Shown here in pieces: positions 1 to 12,501 of a DNA stretch of 64,000 bases. The notes beneath the pieces are model-generated. The model had not been told where the DNA came from. It searched no databases and saw nothing but the letters and a program-made list of their open reading frames with translations. Each line of letters opens with the position of its first letter. Position 1 is the stretch's first letter. A program made the position numbers and the translations under genes. This stretch comes from Pleurostoma richardsiae (lineage: Eukaryota; Ascomycota; Sordariomycetes; Calosphaeriales; Pleurostomataceae), in assembly GCA_030052745.1 (NCBI GenBank), contig JANBVO010000019.1, forward strand, positions 310,001 through 374,000. Direction: 5' to 3'.

Positions 1-402
1 CCATGCAAATGATCTCTTGCCAGCCCCCTCCTGAACGTGAAGGGTGCGTGTCAGCTGCGCCGCCGCCTCTCTAGCTTCGCCCTCGCTTGAGACAAGCCAA
101 TGAAGTCTTCCCTGTGCAGTTGGCGCTGGTAACACGGCATATCGCCAATGCATGGCTTCAGACTGATCACATCTTGATCCCCAATCAGGTTAGAGTGGCC
201 ATGGGCGAGGCGTTCCTGCTACCAGTGCGTGGCTTCATCCTGCCTCCCAGGGCCGCCTGTGTTTGTGAGACCTCCTTTTCTCTCACTTGACTGTCCATCT
301 ACTCGCAGCCTGCTTCCTCATCATTCCCTATGACTAGAGCGATTGCCCCGGGGTCTCTATGGTCTGTAACTTCAAATCTGGTCTCATTCATCATAAGGGA
401 TC
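1..402. other. Upstream region of the NLR gene, no gene seen
   Basis: No open frame here shows a recognisable domain or a convincing spliced structure. It is probably the 5' flank of the NLR gene that starts at 403. Confidence 0.4.
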
Positions 403-3400
403 ATGGAGAAGGCCACAAAGATCTATTCCCCGTTGAGGGGTAGAGAGACACTCGTTTTCCCGAAGGCTCTTATCGCGATGCACTTCGAAGATTCCTGTCA
501 GACCTTCGGGAGGCTTTCCTGTAGCGTCGACAAGGTCCTAGGCTTCCCCAAAGAGACTGCCAAGTCGCTCACTGACTGCCTTTCTCGATTCGTAACATGG
601 GGAAGCGAGGCGGGAGCACGAGATCAGGATCTCGACTACAGACTCCGAAAGAGCAAAGAGATGCATGATCACGTCGTTGAACTCCTTTCCCAGCTCAATT
701 GTCTCGTCGACGAAGGTAGGTGAGAAATCCGCTGTCATTTTCTCAATCCACCATAACCGACTCGGCTGCAGGCATCCAGCTCCTTGACAACGAATTCCTG
801 GACAGACTCGGCGACGAGGATGAAGGCTCCCAACGCAATGATGACGACCGCCAAGAAGAATCTGCCCAGGCTGCTCAGCCGACCCAAGCGACACTGAGGG
901 GGATCATCGACATCATCGAAGCCGTCGAGGACATCGTTCAGGACCTGGTCGATCTAGCTCCTAGCCTCAATCGCCCGTATCCACAAGATATCGATGTCTA
1001 TTCCTCCAGCGTCAGCAATGACAGTGACGACGGCGACCGAGCCGAAGTGGAGCTTGCGAGGCAGATGTTTCCATATGCCTCACGGACCCTTCTGAAACGA
1101 CTCGGGCACGCCAACTGGAAGCGGAGACTTGCTCAAAATGTTCTCCAGCAGCACGTTCGATCCTCGACCGGCCGCGGTCATAGAGCTGCTAAGGATAACA
1201 GACATGGCAAGAGGACGAGTCGTCGAGAGATCGCTGAAGACGCATTCAGCTTCCAGAAACCAACACTGGAGGCTACGAGGGATACCGCAAAGAACGTACC
1301 ATTGTCAGGCCTAACCTCGGGACCGAGCAGTACAGCACCATCTATTGTTTCCGACTTTACGATCTTCTCAAAGCAGCTTTCGGCGCCCACAACTTCTTTC
1401 ACTATTCCGCCGATCGCCTCTTCCAGTAAATTGGAGCCCCTTTCTCATGCCGCTGCCGGATCGCGAGTCATTGCTTTCCCCCGGATGCCAATATCCCTAG
1501 CAAGCTTGCCGGTTGGGAAAAAGCACATGTTCACATGTAAACTGTGTGGCTATGACTTGGAAGCTGGAACGAAGATAAAGACGGAGGAAGACTGGAGACA
1601 ACACGTCCTAGAGGACCTGGAACCGTACCTATGCACATTCGACGAATGCTTCAGTGCGCAGGAAATGTACGCCTTCCGTGAAGAGTGGTACAGGCACGAA
1701 CTCGAGAACCACCGGATCGAGAAGGTCTTCGCCTGTGACGTCTGCATTCAAGAGTTTAGCGACAGGCACCTGGCAGAACAGCATCTGGATAGCCACTTAG
1801 GCGAGCTTGATGAAGACGAGATTACGCTGATGAAGTCGAGTTTGTGGCCACTGCTGTCGAGCCGGAATGTAGGCAGTAACCACTGCCCTCTCTGCTTCCA
1901 TCTAGTACCACCTTCGGAGACAAAATTTCACATCGCAAAACATCTGGAGCATTTTGCACTCTCGTCGATCGTTGAAGAAACGACTTCTGAGGAAGAAGAT
2001 GCGGACGAGCTTTCCCGGCAGAGTGAGGGTGACTTGATGTCGGAAAGGGGCAGGAAGGAAGCTATCCTAAATAACTTTGTCTCGGAGCAGCTGAAGCTTA
2101 ATCTTGTGCGAGGAAAGCAGCCGCCAGATCATGACAATTCCAACCGAGAGGATCTAGACTTCCTGGATGATATGTCGGCGAATGGTGACACACAAGACAG
2201 CGACTCTCTCGCTGCGCAACACCGCAAAGATTCCAGAGACATGTTGATAGAGCGCATGTTCGATGACAAGCAGGCTCCTGGCACTGGGTCAAACCGTCCA
2301 GCTCGCGGTGACGCAGACACCTCCACGCCGCCGTCTCTAGCTGCTTCCGGTCACAGCCTTCCACTCCTGCGGACTTGGTCATACCCGAGGAACGAGGATT
2401 TCATGGGCCGGGACAAGGAGCTAGCCAATCTCTACAAGATACTGTCGGAGCCTGGGCGAGTCTGCGTTGTCAGCGCAGACGCCGGCATGGGGAAGACTGC
2501 ACTTGCCGTGGAATACACATACAGATACGAGCACTGTTATCATTTCATATTCTGGATCCAGGCGGAGACAGCCGTTGGGTTGCGGGAGAGCATCTCACAG
2601 GTTGCCCTCCAGCTCAGACTTGCTCCTGAAGGCACAGATCAGGAGATCCTGATACGGCTTGCGCGAGAGTTCCTCGAGACAGTCAAAGACAAGCGCTGGA
2701 TGTTGGTATTCGACAACGTGGACATCTGGGATCACATTGATGCCTACATGCCCACCAAGACTTCTGCAACAAATGGTTCCATCCTTATCACTACTAGATG
2801 TGAGAGCCTCACAGCGCCGTCGAGACCGGTAAACTTTTTCCGCATCACACTCCAGGAACTTGACATTGACGAAGGGCGAACACTCTTGCTCCATGGCTTA
2901 CCCCAAGATCTCAGACCAGCAGAGTCGTCACTCAGGGATCCGGAGTACAAAGTCGCTGGAGAGATTGCAGCACTTGCTGGCTTACCGCTGCTCATTATCT
3001 ACCTATCAGGTTACATCAAACAGTCGGGCTGCACCCTTTCGGAGTTCTGGGAGTACTGGAATGAATGGCGTCCCAAGCCTCACGTTGGTAGTGAAGCTCA
3101 TGAGTCTCGAGATTCCGACACTTTGGGCTCTCTTTTCACCATTACTCTGCGAGACCTCGGAGGAGATGCCCGAAAAATTCTGAAGATTATGGCATTCCTC
3201 GACAGCGATGGGATCCAGAAAGAGCTACTGACCAGAGACGATGGCGCGAATAAACCTGGGCCGTTGTATCTCAGAACAAACCGGTAAGTAATGAATCGCT
3301 TCTCGCGCCGATATCGTATACTTATTAATGGTCACACAGGTTCCGGGTCATCATGTCCAACCTCATCGCACAGAAGTTCGTGACCGAAACAAGACAGAGT

Positions 3401-4765
3401 CGCGACCACGAGACGTACAGCGTCCACCGAATGTTGCAAGCTCGCATCTTGCAGGACATGAATGACAACCCAAAGGACAGGGACGAAATGTTCCGTGTTG
3501 CCTTTGATCTGATTCGCTACCACCTTCCGCGCCCTTCCCTCGATACCCCCGAGCCATCGAAGTGGAATGCGTTCAAGGAATATTTGCCCCATGTCCTCAG
3601 TCTGCAGCGAGCTTACGCAGATCCGCTGTCTATCACGACACCCACTCCATTCCTTGGGCTCGCAGAGCTCTTTAAGGACGGCGGAGTCCTCTTGTGGCAG
3701 CGTTACATCCATACTGATGCCCTCAAGCTCCTCACCTCTGCCGAAAAAATCTTGGACGACTTGGCCAGTCGCGGAGGAGGTCTGCTAGACAGCGAGACCG
3801 AGAAGACTATGGCTGACCTAAGGGCCGACATCAACGTCACAGCCAATCTACTCCTTCAATACTTCGGTATCAGTCGCCGTAAAGAGAGCAAAGAAAGGTT
3901 ATGGAGGAACCTCGAGTACAGGAACAAAGTCATCGCTGAGAAGTCACCGGGCGACGTCACGCCAGAGGATCGAATGCTCCTGAACAACGCCCGTGCCGAT
4001 TACGCCAATGCCCTCCTGCAGTTCAACGACTACAAACTCGCCGAGCCCATCTATGAGGAGTGCTACGAGACCTTCCGCACCTTCGACGAGCAATCGCTCA
4101 GCACGCAGGTCGCCCTCGCCAAGCTCGACCACCACATGGCCTACTGCAAGATGTACCGGCGCGACTTCCCCGCCGCCATCGCCCTCGCCGAGAGGGCCAC
4201 CGCCGTCATCGACCGCCTCGGCGACAAGCAGATGACCCTGCGCTACCAGTTCGACCTGGCCTGCATCGTCCTGCAGTCGGGCGACCTGGACCGGGCGCTG
4301 GGGCTGCACCGCGAGGTCCTCGAGGCCCGCATGGCGCTGCAGGGCCACGCGTCGTACTTCTGCCTGCAGAGCCACTACGCGTTGGCCGCGCTGTGCCACC
4401 ACGCCGGCCGCCTGCGCGAGGCCGAGGGCTGGATGCGGCAGGCGCTGCGCCGGGCCGGCGAGCGCGGCGCCAGGAGCTTCTGGCCGGAGGCGGCGGTCGC
4501 GCGCACGCGGTACCACTTGTCGCGGGTGCTGCGCGACAAGGCGGGCGGCGCGGCGACGGAGGAGGCCCAGCAGCTGGCGCGTGACGCCAAGGACGTGCTG
4601 TCGCGGATGCTACCGTACGACCCGGGGCCGATCGCCGGCGTGCGGGAGGAGGACACCTTGGCGCTGTTTGACCACCTGCAGCCGGTGTTCGGGGGGAGGT
4701 TCACTGGCCTGTCGCTGTTGAAGTACGTGGGTGAGAAGGAAGTTGAGCCTGCGGTGAGTGCATAG
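403..4765 (+). CDS. NLR-type STAND protein (zinc fingers, NB-ARC, TPR)
   Basis: Three exons (403-715, 772-3283, 3340-4765) join in frame through two 56-nt introns (GTAGGT...CAG and GTAAGT...CAG) to give about 1416 aa. After a helical N-terminal domain (about 1-110) and an acidic linker come Cys/His zinc-finger-like motifs at about 360-505, ending in an HFALSS motif common in fungal NLRs. The NB-ARC module (about 640-960) shows a P-loop GMGKTALA (G676-K679-T680), a Walker B-like MLVFDNVD (748-755), an ILITT sensor strand and GLPL (841-844). The C-terminal part (about 1090-1370) is helical TPR-like repeat. In fungi such proteins act as intracellular sensors in allorecognition and xenorecognition, with nucleotide-driven oligomerisation. 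No ligand can be inferred. The TPR part is much richer in G+C at third positions than the rest. ATG 403 opens the exon that splices cleanly. Confidence 0.88.
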
Positions 4766-5075
4766 GGGCGCATATGTGATTATTGCTGGGCTTCTTCTTT
4801 GTGTCTGGAGTAGGGTGCAGGGGTCGGTCGGTGGATAGGTCATGCATCGTGACAAGGAGTATGGCGCATCACTTCAGAGAGGAACTCACACGGAGAGCCT
4901 AAATTATCCTACAATTAATTCAAGAGACCTTCCTACCATGGAGGCCTTTCCTATATGGAAGGCTAACCAACCGAGCATATAAGACCTTCCGGTGGCTACA
5001 CTACCCAGCTAGGTAGACTACTATACTCGCGGACCCTTTTCCCTTGGGATAAACATCATGCGGGGCACTGGCAGG
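4766..5075. other. Intergenic region between convergent genes
   Basis: The NLR gene and the metallo-beta-lactamase-fold gene converge here. The stretch should hold both 3' UTRs; no coding frame is supported. Confidence 0.5.
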
Positions 5076-6170
5076 TCAAGTTTCACCCCCGACCCTGAAG
5101 CGATACTGCTCGCCCCGGTCGAGGTACACAACCCGCTGCTGCAACCCCGCCTGCTCGACCTCTTTCTTGAAGTCGTCCAGCGGCGACATGAAAACGTCGT
5201 AGTCGTCGAAATGGATCGGGATGGTCACGTCCGGGTCCATCAACTGCACCATCTGCAGGCCCTGCTTCGCGTCCATGGTCACCATGAGCAGCGGCAGGGA
5301 CGGACCGGGGATGGTGGTGCCGCCGAGGTGGACCAGCATGAGGTCGATCCTGTCGTCCTTGAGCCGCTTCGGGATTTCCTTGAGCTCGTCGACGAAGAGC
5401 GTGTCCCCTGATATGTAGATGCGGTAGCCTGTTTGGAGCGCTGGTGACTGGCCAGCATCACCTCCGCCAGTAGAGGAGGGATCGGTGGTCCATCCCAGCT
5501 CGAGGAGCCAGCCGTTGGTCGGCGGCACAGCCTGGAGGATGTCATTGGTGACAGACAAAGGGCCAGGTGGCACGTGTTTCCCCGGCATGCCGGTGACCTT
5601 GATGGCCGGGTGTCTACTGCTCCCCGTCTGGTCCCCCGCCTCACCGGGGCCGCCGTTCTGGTGTAATACCAGGCTCTGAAAGAAATCAAGGTCGTAGATG
5701 GCCTTGAATGGCTCCGCCTTGGCACTGGAAGTCAGGCACCCTTTGGCATGCGGCGTCGTGATGATGGGGAAGGACCGGTTCAGCGAGTCTTCCACCAGCC
5801 GGTCGAAGTGGTCCTCATGATAATGCGAGAGCAGGATGCAGTCCATGGGCGGCATCTGATCCAGGTCCACGGCAGGGTCGGTCCGGCGCTGGGCGGTGAC
5901 GCCCGGCCCGAGGTGGACGTGGTCGCCGGCGTGCAGGAAGTTGGGGTCGGTGAGGACGCGGAAGCCGCGCCACTCGAGGACCGTGGTCGCGGTGCCGATG
6001 AAGAAGATGCCGGCGTCCTCCTCGCCGCTGTCGCCGGAGGCAGAGCCGCCCGGACGGGTGTGGGTCTTGCCGACGGGGAGGGATTGGGGTGCGTCGGCTG
6101 GGGTGACCTGCGAGCGGAGAAGGGGCGCACGTTGGGACGGGCTGAAGTGTAAGTGGCGTATGTCTGCCAT
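5076..6170 (-). CDS. Metallo-beta-lactamase-fold hydrolase
   Basis: Single exon, 364 aa from the ATG at 6170. The frame stays open upstream but has no earlier ATG. The metal-binding HxHxDH motif reads H116-Y-H118-E-D120-H121, preceded by a TDPNFLHAGDHV segment. Later candidate ligands are the His in GKH, the Asp in SGDTLF and the His in IPIHFDDYD. This order matches the UlaG/NAPE-PLD-like branch of Zn-dependent hydrolases. The substrate cannot be told from sequence. There is no signal peptide, so it is probably cytosolic. The gene is rich in G+C and throws long antisense shadow frames. Confidence 0.85.
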   Translation of the reverse strand: MADIRHLHFSPSQRAPLLRSQVTPADAPQSLPVGKTHTRPGGSASGDSGEEDAGIFFIGTATTVLEWRGFRVLTDPNFLHAGDHVHLGPGVTAQRRTDPAVDLDQMPPMDCILLSHYHEDHFDRLVEDSLNRSFPIITTPHAKGCLTSSAKAEPFKAIYDLDFFQSLVLHQNGGPGEAGDQTGSSRHPAIKVTGMPGKHVPPGPLSVTNDILQAVPPTNGWLLELGWTTDPSSTGGGDAGQSPALQTGYRIYISGDTLFVDELKEIPKRLKDDRIDLMLVHLGGTTIPGPSLPLLMVTMDAKQGLQMVQLMDPDVTIPIHFDDYDVFMSPLDDFKKEVEQAGLQQRVVYLDRGEQYRFRVGGET

Positions 6171-6871
6171 CGTTGGGCATCGGCCTTTGCTCCGAGGCAG
6201 CCGCAGTGCGCTGGTGCTCTGTCTTGTTTTCAGGCTTCTCACCTCAGACCTTTTGCAGGGCAATTGATATTTCTTTTGTGGTGTTTTGTTGGTGTGACTG
6301 TGGACGTTTGGCCGTGTCGCTGTTCACGATGGGCATCTTTTAACTAGTGGCAGAATGACGCGGGTTCTGTTTATCTATGATGTAATGAGGTCTTACACCA
6401 CTGATCTGAAAATCGAGCAGAGAACGAGCAGCTGCAGTGCGTCAGAATCGAGAATGGCATTCGAGTCCGAGACCTATGATTTATTGCTAAGTAAGGTACC
6501 TACCGTGTGACGGGGACATCACCGGTTGAGGCGAGTGTACTCGCAGTCTCGACCCAGCAGGAACTTAAACATGATTCACGACCAATGAGTCGAACAGCCC
6601 AAAGTAACCGTATATTACCATAAACCCTACATGACATGACAGGAGAAATGAATTGGGTATTGCACAGTCAAGTGATACTGCAGAGAACGCCAATCACGGC
6701 GACAGGGAAGGCCGTCGTTGACTAAAGACGTGTAGGATACGGTTGGTACAGTTTCAGACTGATTTGAAAGAGGGCAGAGACATCTGGTAAAATAGAAGAA
6801 CTAATAAAGAGACAACTAAGAAGGGATGGATTCACTGTACAGGTACAGAACTAACTAACCACGTCAGCATT
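6171..6871. other. Intergenic, no gene seen
   Basis: Upstream flank of the hydrolase gene. The stretch from about 6330 is more A+T-rich and full of stops. No gene, RNA or repeat could be supported. Confidence 0.4.
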
Positions 6872-7105
6872 CTATCGGCCTTTCATTTTAGGCTCTATCG
6901 TTTCCTTGCTGGCCCTGGACGCCGTCGACGTCGACACATCACTTGGCGTCCGAATGATCCTCTCGATGTTATCTTCCACGATTTGACGCTTTGTTGGTTC
7001 ATCTATGTCAAGCATGTTTTCGGCGCCGTCTCGAGAAGAGACCACCTTCCAAGATGTTCGGATGGTCCTGTTGAATTGAGCATGCCACGGCTTGAAAGTT
7101 TTCAT
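6872..7105 (-). CDS. Small hypothetical ORF (77 aa)
   Basis: An ATG-initiated frame at 7105 encodes 77 residues with a charged, helix-prone middle (DEPTKRQIVEDNIERIIRT) and a Ser/Thr-rich tail. No domain is recognised and no splice partner was found. It could be a small gene, a last exon, a relic or a chance frame. Confidence 0.22.
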   Translation of the reverse strand: MKTFKPWHAQFNRTIRTSWKVVSSRDGAENMLDIDEPTKRQIVEDNIERIIRTPSDVSTSTASRASKETIEPKMKGR

Positions 7106-7192
7106 GTAAAAGAGTCTAGAACTTTCTAGGGGATCGTCCGTAGGATAAACCCGGGCATAAGCTTTATTGAAAGTATTAGCCGTCTTCGCTCG

Positions 7193-7207
7193 TAGGTAGG
7201 TAGGTAG
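7193..7207. repeat. TAGG microsatellite
   Basis: Nearly four uninterrupted TAGG units. A related TACC/TAGG-rich stretch lies at about 9551-9570. Short runs of this kind are common in Sordariomycete intergenic DNA. Confidence 0.7.
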
Positions 7208-8062
7208 TGAAGGTGCTCGCCGACTTACACGTCAGCCGACTAAAGATTGATAAATAATGCAACTTCGGCGCGAGAAAGGCCGGCGAACCAGTATGGATTT
7301 TGATGGAGCAAAGTCATAGAGAGGTTCCAGGCCAGGCCAGATGGTTGTATGGTGTCTACCATTTGGATCTTTCGGAAGCTGAGGGGTTGAGTTAAGGCGT
7401 GACAACACGGGGGTGCGCGACGCGGGCGTGGCCGGTATGCAACAGCAACCCTTTCGTCCCAACTCTCTCCCTTGCTCTCCCCTTATCAGTTCAAAAAGGG
7501 ACCAAAATTCTCAACGGGACAGGACCATCAGAACCACGCAATGCCATTAGACGTCTGTGTGTCACGTTGAGCGTGCCCACGTCCATTAAATGGCTCCCCA
7601 TGAGGAAAAACTAAGACTTTTCCGGTCACCTTCGGGATGATTCTTTTTGGCCCTCTGTTCGATTCCGCCCTGCGGCAAGCAGATTTTTTCTTCCTTTCTC
7701 CTTTCCCCTTCCTTCTTTCCCATAAAATTTTTGGCCTGATGCGAGACAATGGTCCTCCACGTTTATTGCGTCCTGCAAGCAGCAACGTTCCAGGCTAGCA
7801 CGCCAGGAATAATGTTCCACCGTTATGGCCTCCAGATCATCGCACAAAATGAAGATTCTAGCGTCCCATGGTGAGTCTCTCTAGGTATCTTCTGACTGGT
7901 ATCCAAGAGGGTAATGGCGAGCCTGGATGTTGTATTTATAACGTCTCTTCCACACGCCGGATGGCCAGGTATCGGCCCCAGAGGTTGTACCTTCCAGACG
8001 ACTCCATTATGAACGTTAACATCATCGAAGGCTGTGGTAGGTTCAGAAATGGGCTCTTTGGC

Positions 8063-9236
8063 TTAAGGGCTAGACTCTTTGGGTTGTAGACCAGGTTGTC
8101 CGGGGCGCGGACTGGCTTCTTTGGCGCCTCTGAAAGCTCGGCGAAGTTTTCGCCAAAGGGCGCCCTCTTCTCTACCGGACGATGTTGGCTTGGAAGAGTC
8201 TTTAGGATTGCTAACTGCTTCCTCTTCCTCCGCTTGAGTGCTCTTGGCAGGTGCCGTACTTTCAAGCGTCGGATAGGGTGGAGGCGGAAGCCCTTTGTCA
8301 TCCTCCTCCTTCTGGGTATTTCGGTTCAACATGGTCGAGAGTCTCTCTTTCAAAAGTATGTTGGGGTGCTGATATAGAACGACTGCTATTTTATATTCGG
8401 GAAACATGGGACGCGAAGTCATCTCTGTCCACGTTTAGAGGACCCTACCAAAAGAATTGTTTCTTCGCTTCCGATTAATCCGGCTACAGGGTCTTCCTCC
8501 CCGCGAGTATCTGGGGTCCTGCGGGATGTAGCTTAATCTGCGCAGTGGGATTTCCCGCTCAACCTGCCTAAAAGGATGGTGGGAAATACCCTACGGTAGA
8601 TTGTATTTACTAGTTGAGACATTTTCATTCGGCAAGGATCCTCGGTGCCCTGGGTGGTCCAAAGTTCATGCGGAGTATCGTCTACGCGTGAAATAATGTA
8701 TGTGCCTTACTCTATCTTTTTTGTCTGGAAACTGGATTGGGGAATCCAGACGGCGACTTACCCTGCCAGGATCGCTACGATATGGAGTGGATTGGTTGTT
8801 GTTCTAGCTAAGAGGGTTGTGTGTAGCTAGCCTGGCAAAATAACTATGTGTGTGGGCCGATCATTTGACATACCCAGCGCGGAAAAGCCCGTAGAAACCA
8901 TGCTGCGCATCTCGCCCTGCGGGATAGCGGGTGGTAGGCTAAGCTCCCCAGTAGGCCGTGGTCAGCACTGTATCTACGTACACCCCAACAATGATTAGAT
9001 GACACCGGTCGAAGACTTACCCCGCTTGGGGCTCCGCGCTGGGGCTCCGGGCCGGGCTAGAAGCGCCAAGGTGGCCGGTCAGATCACGGCGACAGTAGCA
9101 GAGCTCTCCGCTGGGGTAACGGCGGCAATGAAGTCGGGTGAGGGCCGAGGCTGCCGAGGGAGGTGCCCGCCTGTGAGGGCGCCGGGCGGCCAGTGGAGAG
9201 GCTCTCGCCGTTGTTTGATGTTTGTGATGATGCCAT
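8063..9236 (-). CDS. Candidate multi-exon gene, structure unresolved
   Basis: Three pieces on the minus strand look coding but were not joined with certainty. (1) An ATG at 9236 starts MASSQTSNNGESLSTGRPAP, followed by a strong GTAAGT donor at 9020 that is not in the same frame. (2) A 43-nt segment at 8916-8874, bounded by a CCGCAG acceptor and a GTATGT donor, reads EMRSMVSTGFSAL. (3) A last exon ending at 8063 holds MFPEYKIAVVLYQHPNILLKERLSTML followed by a Pro-rich PPPPYP stretch and a basic tail. A further GTAAGT donor lies near 8757. No domain is recognised. It may be a real gene with very small exons or a decaying one. Confidence 0.35.
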
Positions 9237-12200
9237 TGCAACGAATTTGATGCTTCTTTGAGGAGTTAGACTGATTGTTGTAACGTCGGTGGGAGAGAGG
9301 GAAAGGAGGAGAGAGGAGAGAAGTACTTGGGAGACCGACTGGACTGGAGGGAAGGCACAGCCACCAAGCCGCACCCCCGCGGCAACTGTAGTGTACGATT
9401 CAGCACATCTGTACCTCATCAGGGTCCAAGAGGAAGCCAAATTCACAAGCTTTACCGTAGGTAAGCACGTACCTTAGATACCTACCAACATAAGATAGGT
9501 GCAGTATGTAAGCACTAGTAATGACGACCCCTCTGGGAGCCCTAGGGCCGTACCTAGGTACCTACCTACCCCGTTGAGTGAGATGCGTCAGCAACACTTG
9601 AAATGTCGATGTGATCCAAACACCAACAGAGAAGGTAATCCTAGCCATAGCAATTCCCTGATTGAGCTTTATGCAGTCATGCACTCTAGTCTATGTAGAA
9701 GCCACATCGGGAGGCGTGGCCGGGTGGGTGGACTACCAGCTGCTTTCGTGAATGAGGAAGCCCCTCCCAAAAGTCATCGGTCGCAACTATTGTGCGGCTG
9801 CTCGGCACGGACGATGGGCAACTCGGCATGGAAATGCCATTCCCATTGACCGGCTAGCGATTCCAAGAATTTCAGATGCCCTTCCCGGGTGGGCGAAATA
9901 GACTCGGTGAAGTCAGGCAGGCGCGTGTACCGTGTGGATTGTCGGGTGAACGGAGACGCCGGTGCGACGTGGGGGCTCACGACGATCTTGCGCTCGGTTG
10001 GGAAGACGAGCTACGACGGTTGGCCACATGGTAAGTGAGATTAGCTACTGATTTGTAAAGATATCCTCTATCATTGAGTGTCATTGACACGGAGATCTAG
10101 CGCGTCGGTACGAGGTGTCTGGGAGCCGTTGGACTACGCTCCGAACCTACCTACCTTCGCTAGCATCGATGTCTCGTCTTGCCAAATAGGCTGCAGCAAC
10201 AACCACCCGCTTTCGGTGCATCAGGTGAGCTTACGAGCCTTTGTAGTCTCTGACGATCTTCGCGGAGGCAGTATCACGGGTACTGTGGACCGTTGTCTGC
10301 TTGGTGTTTTGGCGCATTGCGGCACAATCCCTGCACTAGGTAGCTACTCGAATCCGCCCATGTCTGCTCAGCCGTTGACGCAAATATGGTTCGATATCTT
10401 CGACGGCATCCTGATGTCCTCGCACTAATCTGCTCGGGCAGGTGTCAAAGAGGCTTAGCCTGTAGCTAAGTTCGCGATGCGGTTGCCTCCCTCGACATCT
10501 GTTGACCAGGCCTTGGACTTGCTTGCGCCTCTTTAGCTTAGCGGTCGTGGAACTTGGAATCTCTAGACGCACTGACGTCACAGCGACGGAGAGGCGTCAA
10601 TTGCACCAACTCAGGAGCAAAACGTCCGGCGGGACATTCCGTGTCTAGAAGCCAGAGAGACCCTTGATTCAGCCGGGCTGCTCAGCACGTAGAACACCGA
10701 CCTGGTGCTCGTTTCCACTCATCACGGACCCGGCTCGCGTGTTCAGGGTCCTCGCGCCAAGACATCCAGGGTCCACCAGGAGCACGCACTAACTTACCAG
10801 GGGAATGGCGCTATCTCGCATGCCGACAGGGGAGAAGGATCCCTGCTGACAGCCAGACAGCCGACGAGCCGGTGCCGCGGTCCCATCCTTCTGCTCGCTC
10901 CCTACAGTGCTGTAGTAGTGTATGCGCGTCCCTAGGCAGAGAAGATAAGGTTGATGACATCATGGCATGCAGGCGTGGATCTCAGCCTTCACCGCGAAAA
11001 GACGAGCAAGCTTCCACTAGCGGACAACGGCGCCCGAGAGGGAGTTGCCGAGCTGGTCTAGACCAGATCAGCGGTCAGTCTCGTGGTCGGAGGCCTTCGC
11101 CTCGACGTCTGGCAGCCAAGCCGCGAGGAAGTTTGTTTTCCTCTTCATCCACACCACGTCACCATCCATGCACCTCTACGGGGAAGCGGGCAAAGAACCG
11201 CTGCGGCCAGATTTCCCACCGAGGACCCCAGGCTTGCCGCTCGAGCGTCTTGGCAAGCGGGTGAGCGAGCCAGCGTGGATCCAGCGGAGCAACACCCGGT
11301 AACGTTGGCGCGTCGCCGCTCTATTCTATCCTTTATCAAGCCTGATGCCCCCCACACTGGCTCGACTCGTGAGGTAGCATTTACTACGTCATGGCGTCAG
11401 CCGCCATCGACTTCTTCTTCAACCTGCTACACTACGTGCTGTTGGGTATGTCGCTATCGCTATACGAGCCATGATTAGGCAGAATACTCGGTGGCATGTG
11501 CATGGCGGCGTCCGTTTCTGCCTTGAGCGCAAGATTTGAGCATGATTCTCTGGAGATGTGGATGAGCTCAGGTGTGGTGGTGGCATTTGCAAAATGCCAT
11601 GCAGCGATGGCGATATCTGAGATGCTCAACCATGCAATCTGCCTTCTGTGACCGGGGAAGGCACTGGCATCGTGGCAGCATCAGCACCTCCACACCGGTA
11701 AGGGTCTAACATCATGCCACTGCGAGGTCATCGTGGCATGACTTTTTGCCTCTACTGCCAATCAATAGTAGTCTAGGACGGGATGTGTCCTTGGCTTCTG
11801 GACGCCTTCTTTTCTAGTGTAATGTGCCGATTTCCCACACAGCGCCGAGCCTCCCATGGGGGCTCAAAGCCCGGTCCCTACCAGGACCCTACCGTCCGTC
11901 ATTGGTTCTGGACCGAAAGAGCTCGTGGCCATCGGAGCTTCTTCCCCTTCATCGGGCAGCTAAGATTTGACTGTCAAGTGTTGAGCATACCATTTGAGCT
12001 GTTCTAATCTTTCGCCTCCGTACTGCCGCAGGCGTTGAACACCCGGACTGGAGATGATCGTGCGCGAACTGGAGGCGGCAGCCTAACCGCAGTACATTGC
12101 ACGCCGAAATTGTTATAAGGGTGCTGATGCCCTGCTGGCCTTCACGATAACCTGCTTTGGTGTTTTCATCGACATTCCCCCCTCTTGAGCCTACGGGGAG

Positions 12201-12501
12201 GCAATCTGCCCTTGATCTTCACTTTTGCATACAAACCACAGGCCGGCATCCTTGTCGGTGGAATAGCCAATACCATCACAACCGCCAACTTTCCCCCTGA
12301 TGACACCCGCAACCCCGCATCCTCTGTCTTCGTTCCCTGCGCGCGACCGCCGGCGCACACCCCACCATTGCACACACGACTTCTCCGCCGCCTGCAACCA
12401 TCAATCCAACACAGCGGGGCCGCCCTAGAATCCTGCCGCATCCGCCACAAGAAGCACTAGCAGCCTTCAGTCTCGTCACTGCACATCGTCAAGAAACAGA
12501 A
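9237..12501. other. 3.3-kb gene-poor stretch
   Basis: Frames of up to about 130 codons occur on both strands, but none has a recognisable domain, good codon pattern or splice structure. A TACC/TAGG-rich stretch lies at 9551-9570. The stretch may contain decayed mobile-element DNA, but no terminal repeats or transposase motifs could be seen by eye. Confidence 0.4.

Noticed and set aside
3944-4516. 190-codon minus-strand frame inside the NLR gene
   Set aside because: Antisense shadow of the G+C-rich TPR coding region; low complexity (Val/Ala/Gly/Glu) and no domain.
5748-6152. Plus-strand frames across the metallo-beta-lactamase gene
   Set aside because: Opposite a frame with an intact HxHxDH motif; shadows of G+C-rich coding DNA.
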